In this document: in pieces, positions 5,963 to 9,782 of the stretch
Layout of the letters: each line of letters starts with the position of its first letter
How positions within the stretch are numbered: the stretch's first letter is position 1
DNA from: Desulfovibrionales bacterium
GTDB taxonomy: Bacteria > Desulfobacterota > Desulfovibrionia > Desulfovibrionales > Desulfomicrobiaceae
NCBI GenBank assembly: GCA_012727515.1
Contig: JAAYGZ010000401.1
Coordinates: 1 to 9,782, forward strand
DNA length: 9,782 nucleotides
Reading direction: 5' to 3'
Made by a program: the position numbers and the translations under genes
Notes under the pieces: generated by a model
Databases searched by the model: none
What the model was told of the DNA's origin: nothing
What the model saw: only the letters and a program-made list of their open reading frames with translations

Positions 5963-7000
5963 GTGTACTTAAATTCTTTTGATTATTTCAGAGCCATAAC
6001 AATCATACTCATTGTTATGGGCCATTGTTATGCTATTGCCGGATGGCAAATAGAGACTTTTTTTGACAGGACATTTGCCAACATGGTTTCCGGAGGAACA
6101 TCTCTTTTTGTCTTTATTTCCGGATTCCTATTTTATCATGTTTTCTATCACAGGTTTGAATATAAGTCATTTATAAAGAAAAAAATTAAAAACGTATATT
6201 CTCCGTATATATTCTTATCAATTCTGCCGATTTGTTATGCTTTGTATGTTAAAATGCCGTATAAAGAATATTTTTTTGGACCAACAGATACATTTTATGA
6301 CCAGCTTGTCCGTCCTGCATTTCTTTATTTTTGGCACGGAGGAGTTATGGTTTATTGGTATATTCCTTTTATCATGACCATATTTTTAATCTCTCCTCTT
6401 TTTATATTTTTCATACGCTTAGATACACAAAAACAAATAAGAATTGTCGCTATACTTTCAATAATTTCTGCTTTTGTACATCGACCAGTACATAATATAT
6501 CTATTATTCAATCTGTTATTTACTTCACACCTGTTTATATGTTTGGAATACTGTGTTCAATGCAAAAAGAATATATTTATGAAAAATTAAAAGGAAAAGA
6601 ATATATAATCTGTGGTGTGATCGTATTATTGGCCATGCTCCAGGCCTGCACCACCAATGTCTGTAGCAATATCCAAAAAAATATTTTTGAATTTAATGGT
6701 GTTGATATTGCTTATTTCCAGAAGCTCTGCATGTGTCTTGTGTTCATGGTTTTTCTGCATCGATTTGAAGACAAAAATATCAAATTCTTAAAGCAGATCG
6801 CCGCATCCAGTTTTTCAATTTATTTTTTGCATGGGTGGTTTATTTTTTTCATCTCCAAATTGCGTAATTACTACGCTGACTTCTGGGGCTTGCACTTGCT
6901 GCCCCCCATGTCTTTTGTGGTCATAGCCTGCTCCTATGCTTTGGCTTTGGGCGTAAAAAAAGCATTTCCTCAAAAAAGCCGTATGCTTGTAGGCTGGTAA
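5963..7000 (+). CDS. Acyltransferase family 3 membrane protein
   Basis: This is an integral membrane protein of the Acyl_transf_3 family, whose members transfer acetyl or other acyl groups to surface sugars such as LPS O-antigen, exopolysaccharide or enterobacterial common antigen. The 345-residue product opens with NSFDYFRAITIILIVMGH, the family signature with Asp7, Arg10 and catalytic-type His21. It has about ten hydrophobic segments and a late SSFSIYFLHGWFIFF motif typical of the last helices. I chose the GTG at 5963 because AGGAG sits 6 nt upstream. The specific substrate cannot be read from the sequence. The gene is visibly A+T-rich (many ATA, TTA and AAA codons) compared with its neighbours, except near its 3' end, which suggests horizontal transfer. 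It interrupts the mod locus. Its stop codon lies inside the terminator of the opposing operon. The only possible functional link nearby is rfbA, in surface sugars, 5 kb away. Confidence 0.85.
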   Translation: MYLNSFDYFRAITIILIVMGHCYAIAGWQIETFFDRTFANMVSGGTSLFVFISGFLFYHVFYHRFEYKSFIKKKIKNVYSPYIFLSILPICYALYVKMPYKEYFFGPTDTFYDQLVRPAFLYFWHGGVMVYWYIPFIMTIFLISPLFIFFIRLDTQKQIRIVAILSIISAFVHRPVHNISIIQSVIYFTPVYMFGILCSMQKEYIYEKLKGKEYIICGVIVLLAMLQACTTNVCSNIQKNIFEFNGVDIAYFQKLCMCLVFMVFLHRFEDKNIKFLKQIAASSFSIYFLHGWFIFFISKLRNYYADFWGLHLLPPMSFVVIACSYALALGVKKAFPQKSRMLVGW

Positions 7001-7010
7001 AGGAAATGCT
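6955..7010 (-). terminator. Intrinsic terminator of the modBC-DUF364 operon, within the 3' end of the acyltransferase gene
   Basis: AGCATTTCCT at 6961-6970 and AGGAAATGCT at 7001-7010 are perfect 10-bp inverted arms. On the - strand the stem is followed by seven T (complement of 6955-6961), as in an intrinsic terminator. The 30-nt loop contains a smaller AGCC/GGCT stem (complement of 6977-6995) that is itself followed by six T on the - strand. The DUF364 stop codon is only 25 nt upstream. The + strand has no T run after the stem, so it should act in one direction only. Confidence 0.75.
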
Positions 7011-7035
7011 CTTCTCGCGGCCAAGCCCCTGCCCT

Positions 7036-7758
7036 TTAGGTGCTACATGGGCAATACCGCTCCCAGTCCATAAGCCGGGCTGCTCCGGCAATGGTGGTTC
7101 CATAAAAAAGAACTGGTTTTACGCCAAGAAACAACCCAATACTATCATTGGCCAGGGTTGTGCCTGTGACCAGCAGCAGATCAGCCCAGTCAATAATACT
7201 ACTGGTAGCACTGCCGCCTTCAATACAGACTCCATGCCTGTATGCACCAATATTATCCGGGTCCAGATCCACAACGCGCAGGGGGAAATGCCCGCTCAAG
7301 GCCCCAATCAGAGCGGGTTGAAAACCAGCCATGCCTATTTTGACCATCCCGTAATGTTGCCGAAGATGGTTACCAATGCGTGAGGCACATTCCCTGGGGC
7401 CAGCATCACGGCAATGAATCGTTCCCTCTGCCTTATCTAAGCTACGCAGCACTGCATTGACTGTGGCCACAAAAACAGCCCGCTGCCCATTGGTGTGCAA
7501 TTGCATGTGCGCCACATCAGCAAGCCGGCCCTGATACGCGCAGACCTGATCAGTAAAGGCCTGGCCTTTTGCGCCATCAAAAACAGCCTCCATAAGTCGT
7601 TCCTTGCCCTTTTGAATGGGAAAATCCTGACCATCCGGATGACCAATGGCCTGCTCCACTGTCAGAGGGGCAGCAGTAATGGTAATAGGCTGATCCATAA
7701 GGCCCGCGTGCTCCCAGAGAGCAATGGCCCTGGCCCTGACCTGTTCAAGAATGCTCAT
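7036..7758 (-). CDS. DUF364 (putative heavy-metal chelation) protein in the mod operon
   Basis: The 240-residue cytoplasmic protein has the two-part layout of the DUF4213/DUF364 family. An N-terminal enolase-like part (about 1-105) includes AIGHPDGQDFPIQKGKERLMEA (37-58). A C-terminal Rossmann-like part (about 115-235) includes MVKIGMAGFQPALI (138-151), a VTGTTLANDS loop (197-206) and FYGTTIAGAA (218-227). A structural study of a family member, as I recall, proposed a heavy-metal-binding active site; the reaction is unknown. Five cysteines fall in the second half (116, 124, 178, 236, 238), two of them in a terminal CPC. The start at 7758 overlaps the end of modC by 14 bp and has its own AGGAGA 7 nt upstream, so it is co-transcribed and probably coupled with modC. 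This placement suggests a role in molybdate or tungstate handling, which is inference. No signal peptide or membrane segment is visible. Confidence 0.82.
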   Translation of the reverse strand: MSILEQVRARAIALWEHAGLMDQPITITAAPLTVEQAIGHPDGQDFPIQKGKERLMEAVFDGAKGQAFTDQVCAYQGRLADVAHMQLHTNGQRAVFVATVNAVLRSLDKAEGTIHCRDAGPRECASRIGNHLRQHYGMVKIGMAGFQPALIGALSGHFPLRVVDLDPDNIGAYRHGVCIEGGSATSSIIDWADLLLVTGTTLANDSIGLFLGVKPVLFYGTTIAGAARLMDWERYCPCST

Positions 7759-8590
7759 TATGTAATCTCCTGCAGCATGGCCCGGCCTGGGCTGCCTGAA
7801 AAAGAGGATCTAAAATATCTTGCGGGCTTTCTGTGCGCCTGCGCGTTGCATAATCAATCACATCCAAGACCTGACCGTGGCCAAAAGCCACCAGAGTCTG
7901 AGCAAAATATTCCACATCAGCCAGATCATGACTGACCATAATCATGGGCAGAGCAAAGCGTTCCAGCAAGGCAAAGACTTCTTCACGCATTTTTTCACGC
8001 AAGGGTTGGTCCAGGGCCGTGAACGGCTCATCCAGCAAAAGTAAATCCGGTTCTGTAGCCAAGGCCCGGGCCAGGGCTGTGCGTTGGCGCTGGCCACCAG
8101 AAATCTGGGCCGGACGCTTTGCCGCATGATCAGCCAGGCCGCAGAGGTCCAGCAGCTCCTCTATTTTGTATCGTTGCTCAGATTTAAGCGGGCCAAACAC
8201 GGGTTTAAGCCCAAAGCCCACATTCTCGCGCACAGTCAGATGCGGAAACAGGGCATAATCCTGAAAGAGCATACCTATCTTACGCTTGCGGGCCGGGATA
8301 TTTACTTTGGACTCACTGTCAAAAAATGTCCGCTCACGAACAATGATGTGCCCCTGGTCAGGGCGCAGAAGCCCGGCCAGGGCCATAAGAGTCAAACTCT
8401 TGCCTGATCCTGAGGGGCCAAAAAAAGCGATGCGCTCTGATGGGGCAGAAAAGGCTGCCTGGAGATAAAAAACAGAACCAGGAGCACTCACCTGCATTGC
8501 AATGGAGCAGGAGATAACGGGCATGGCAGAATGGCTCTGAGCAGCGCCCTGGGAGGGCTGGATGGAACAGGGGCGATCAGGCACAAACAT
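7745..8590 (-). CDS. modC: Molybdate/tungstate ABC transporter, ATP-binding protein
   Basis: ModC hydrolyses ATP on the cytoplasmic face to drive oxyanion import through ModB. The 281-residue product has every ABC motif: Walker A GPSGSGKS (58-65), Q-loop Gln110 (MLFQDYALFPHLTV), signature SGGQ (164-167), Walker B LLLLDEP (183-189) with Glu188, D-loop ALD (192-194) and H-loop His221. It ends about 60 residues after the H-loop. It therefore lacks the C-terminal Mop/TOBE domain that many ModC proteins carry (usual length about 350). The ATG at 8590 lies 1 nt after the modB stop, a translational-coupling arrangement. It gives about 25 extra N-terminal residues before the usual first strand; an internal Met23 (8524) is possible but has no ribosome binding site. 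The last residues overlap the DUF364 gene. Assignment to molybdate rather than another anion rests on the modB and tunR context. Confidence 0.92.
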   Translation of the reverse strand: MFVPDRPCSIQPSQGAAQSHSAMPVISCSIAMQVSAPGSVFYLQAAFSAPSERIAFFGPSGSGKSLTLMALAGLLRPDQGHIIVRERTFFDSESKVNIPARKRKIGMLFQDYALFPHLTVRENVGFGLKPVFGPLKSEQRYKIEELLDLCGLADHAAKRPAQISGGQRQRTALARALATEPDLLLLDEPFTALDQPLREKMREEVFALLERFALPMIMVSHDLADVEYFAQTLVAFGHGQVLDVIDYATRRRTESPQDILDPLFQAAQAGPCCRRLHNEHS

Positions 8591-8591
8591 A

Positions 8592-9263
8592 TCAGGCCTG
8601 CCACCTGGGTGTCAGAAGCCGCCCTGAAATCCAGAGAATAAGCGTACACAGGATGGAAATAAGCAGCACCAACCGCGCTGCCAGGTCATCATTGCCCGCC
8701 TGCATGGCGCTGTACACGGCCAAAGATAAGGTTTGCGTCCGGCCAGGAAGGTTGCCGGCAATCATAAGAGTTGCCCCAAATTCACCCATGGCGCGGGCAA
8801 AAGCGAGCATTGTGCCTGCCAGAATGCCGCGCCCTGCCAAGGGCAGAGACACAGCGATAAACACCCGCCACTCCGGATAGCCCATGATCCGGGCCGCATT
8901 TTCATATTTGCGCCCCACGGCATCCAGGGCTGCGCGCGCAGACTTAAAAATAAGAGGAAAAGAAACTACAGAAGCCGCAATAACAGCGCCTTGCCAGGTA
9001 AAAATCAAGGTTATGCCCAGGGTGTCTTCCAGCCAGCGTCCCAGAAGCCCATTACGCCCCAGCACAACAATAAGATAATAACCCAACACAGTAGGCGGTA
9101 AGACCATGGGCAGACTGAGCACAGAATCAAGCAATTCCTTGCCTGGAAAATGATAGCGGTGAAAAATCCAGCCCAGCCCAACCCCAAAACCAAGGGCAGC
9201 AAGCGTAGCCAGGGTGGCCACGCGCAAGCTCAGAAGGACAGGAAAAAGAAAACTCGTCTCCAT
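8592..9263 (-). CDS. modB: Molybdate/tungstate ABC transporter, permease
   Basis: ModB forms the inner-membrane channel through which ModA-bound molybdate or tungstate enters the cell. The 223-residue product has five to six membrane segments, the family motif LPMVLPPTVLGYYL (51-64), an EAA-type cytoplasmic loop for contact with ModC (about 120-150, YENAARIMGYPEWRVF then LPLAGRGILAG) and the strongly conserved MGEFGATLMIAGNLPG (159-174) typical of ModB. Length is normal for the family (about 225). I chose the ATG at 9263, which has GGAG 6 nt upstream, over a TTG at 9275 that has none. It is first in a modB-modC-DUF364 operon, with the modC start 1 nt after its stop. A TunR-type operator sits 123 bp upstream of the start and a candidate promoter lies between them. 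Confidence 0.94.
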   Translation of the reverse strand: METSFLFPVLLSLRVATLATLAALGFGVGLGWIFHRYHFPGKELLDSVLSLPMVLPPTVLGYYLIVVLGRNGLLGRWLEDTLGITLIFTWQGAVIAASVVSFPLIFKSARAALDAVGRKYENAARIMGYPEWRVFIAVSLPLAGRGILAGTMLAFARAMGEFGATLMIAGNLPGRTQTLSLAVYSAMQAGNDDLAARLVLLISILCTLILWISGRLLTPRWQA

Positions 9264-9281
9264 GCACGACTCCAAAAATAT

Positions 9282-9299
9282 TCACGCACATCACGCACA
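9282..9299. repeat. Tandem 9-bp repeat in the modB leader
   Basis: TCACGCACA occurs twice head to tail (9282-9290 and 9291-9299), within the modB 5' leader about 20-35 bp upstream of its start. On the - strand it reads TGTGCGTGA twice. It shares the GCGTGA/TCACGC theme with the nearby operator half-sites but is not arranged as one. Function is unknown. Confidence 0.5.
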
Positions 9300-9313
9300 T
9301 AAAGAGCTGAACA

Positions 9314-9342
9314 AACATACTGCGTGGCAGACGTGAAAACAA
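9314..9342 (-). promoter_or_regulatory. Candidate promoter of the modBC-DUF364 operon
   Basis: On the - strand, TTGTTT (complement of 9337-9342) and TATGTT (complement of 9314-9319) are separated by exactly 17 nt, between the TunR operator and modB. Transcription would begin near 9307, putting the operator centre roughly 90 bp upstream, a position compatible with activation. The -35 match is weak, as expected for an activator-dependent promoter. Confidence 0.4.
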
Positions 9343-9386
9343 ATTCGCTGAATGCTTAAAACAAAGCACATGAGCATGGCAATGCT

Positions 9387-9412
9387 GTCACGCAGATACA
9401 AAAAACCGTGAC
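9387..9412. promoter_or_regulatory. TunR operator upstream of modB
   Basis: GTCACG at 9387-9392 and CGTGAC at 9407-9412 are perfect inverted half-sites 14 nt apart, identical in arms and spacing to the site at 4638-4663. In the orientation that faces the mod genes, both spacers share a T-rich left part (TTT at spacer positions 3-5). The site overlaps the last codons of the transposase remnant, so the operator marks the boundary between the mod operon and the mobile-element debris. Confidence 0.85.
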
Positions 9413-9570
9413 ATAAATGAAATGAAAAAACCTGGAAGATAGCGCTCCATGGATATTTTTCCTTTGTGTGCGCCAGGGGGACGTTCCCAGTTATAGTAAT
9501 GCTGCCACTCCACCAGCAGAATATCCAGATCAGCCGATGAGGTATTGATTGTATTGTAGAAAATGAGGCA
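9388..9570 (-). pseudogene. Remnant of an integrase-core (IS481-like) transposase, C-terminal end only
   Basis: On the - strand from about 9561 to 9427 the translation reads FYNTINTSSADLDILLVEW then QHYYNWERPPGAHKGKISMERY. This is the typical C-terminal end of rve-type DDE transposases: an EWQ-x-YYN-W-x-RPHGA-x-GK-x-P-x-ER pattern, with the usual His replaced by Pro in RPPGA. The catalytic DDE core expected upstream is absent; the sequence before about 9570 shows no similarity I can see, and stops occur soon in all frames. The open frame ends at 9388, inside the TunR operator. It is therefore a non-functional fragment of an old insertion. The family call rests on this short conserved tail and could also fit IS3-type relatives. 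Confidence 0.7.
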
Positions 9571-9614
9571 GTTACGATTCAGGGCGCTTTTTTTGTTATC
9601 TGTGGCGGACTTGC

Positions 9615-9626
9615 GCAAAATTTTGC
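9615..9626. repeat. 12-bp perfect palindrome
   Basis: GCAAAATTTTGC is self-complementary with an A4T4 core, which tends to bend DNA. It lies just upstream (on the - strand) of the transposase remnant. Function is unknown. Confidence 0.5.
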
Positions 9627-9698
9627 ACAATGTGAGGAGTAAGGTGGGAGTTGTTGTTTTTATCAGCAGAACCTTTCACAGCACCGCTGCCCAAATTG

Positions 9699-9712
9699 AT
9701 GGGCTAGCCCAT
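9699..9712. repeat. 14-bp perfect palindrome
   Basis: ATGGGCTAGCCCAT is perfectly self-complementary, including a central CTAG, a tetramer that is often rare in bacterial genomes. It may be a regulator site for a gene to the right of the window; nothing in the window shows what uses it. Confidence 0.5.
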
Positions 9713-9782
9713 GCACAAAATTATCATCATGGTGAGCACAAGGTCAGTAAATTATCAACATGAGATAGCAAAGATAGTGCAA

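Larger units (their letters stand above)
9601..9782. other. Right-edge stretch without a recognisable gene
   Basis: No convincing gene is seen. Open frames are short, lack ribosome binding sites and resemble nothing I know. The stretch may hold further decayed transposon sequence or the control region of a gene beyond the window. It contains two perfect palindromes, at 9615-9626 and 9699-9712. Confidence 0.4.

Noticed and set aside
1..9782. CRISPR array, tRNA or rRNA genes
   Set aside because: No regularly spaced repeats and no tRNA or rRNA signatures were seen on either strand.

Overview
The window looks like a chromosomal segment from a sulfate-reducing deltaproteobacterium of the Desulfovibrio group (Desulfovibrionales). 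Four things point there: a bacterioferritin whose ligand residues follow Desulfovibrio desulfuricans Bfr numbering with a +2 offset; a regulator with the TunR architecture, a family I know only from sulfate reducers; a modABC locus with a DUF364 gene; and moderate base composition with Shine-Dalgarno-led genes. The species cannot be named from the sequence alone.

Left part (1-3810, all + strand). After about 300 bp with no recognisable gene, but with a perfect 10-bp-arm inverted repeat, come rfbA (glucose-1-phosphate thymidylyltransferase), bfr (bacterioferritin), dapF (diaminopimelate epimerase) and dapA (4-hydroxy-tetrahydrodipicolinate synthase). dapF and dapA form a lysine/meso-diaminopimelate pair. 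The block ends at a strong bidirectional terminator shared with the convergent modA.

Middle and right part (3811-9420): a molybdate/tungstate uptake and control locus. modA (- strand, periplasmic binding protein) is divergent from tunR (+ strand). TunR is a tyrosine-recombinase-derived regulator with degenerate catalytic residues and two C-terminal Mop (molybdate/tungstate-binding) domains. The permease and ATPase genes modB and modC, followed by an overlapping DUF364 gene, form a separate - strand operon 2.5 kb away. A markedly A+T-rich acyltransferase-3 membrane protein gene lies between the two halves and looks like an insertion. The most informative non-coding signal is a pair of identical inverted repeats, GTCACG-N14-CGTGAC. 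One lies in the modA/tunR intergenic region and the other upstream of modB. They are almost certainly the TunR operators that join the two halves into one regulon. ModC lacks the Mop domain found at the C terminus of many ModC proteins, so oxyanion sensing in this locus appears to rest on TunR.

Right edge (9388-9782). A - strand remnant of an integrase-core (IS481-like) transposase C terminus abuts and overlaps the modB-side operator. It is followed by about 180 bp with no gene but two perfect short palindromes.

TunR has been described before, as far as I recall. The less explored points here are the DUF364 protein in the mod operon, the splitting of the locus by an acyltransferase gene, and the transposon remnant at the edge of the operator.
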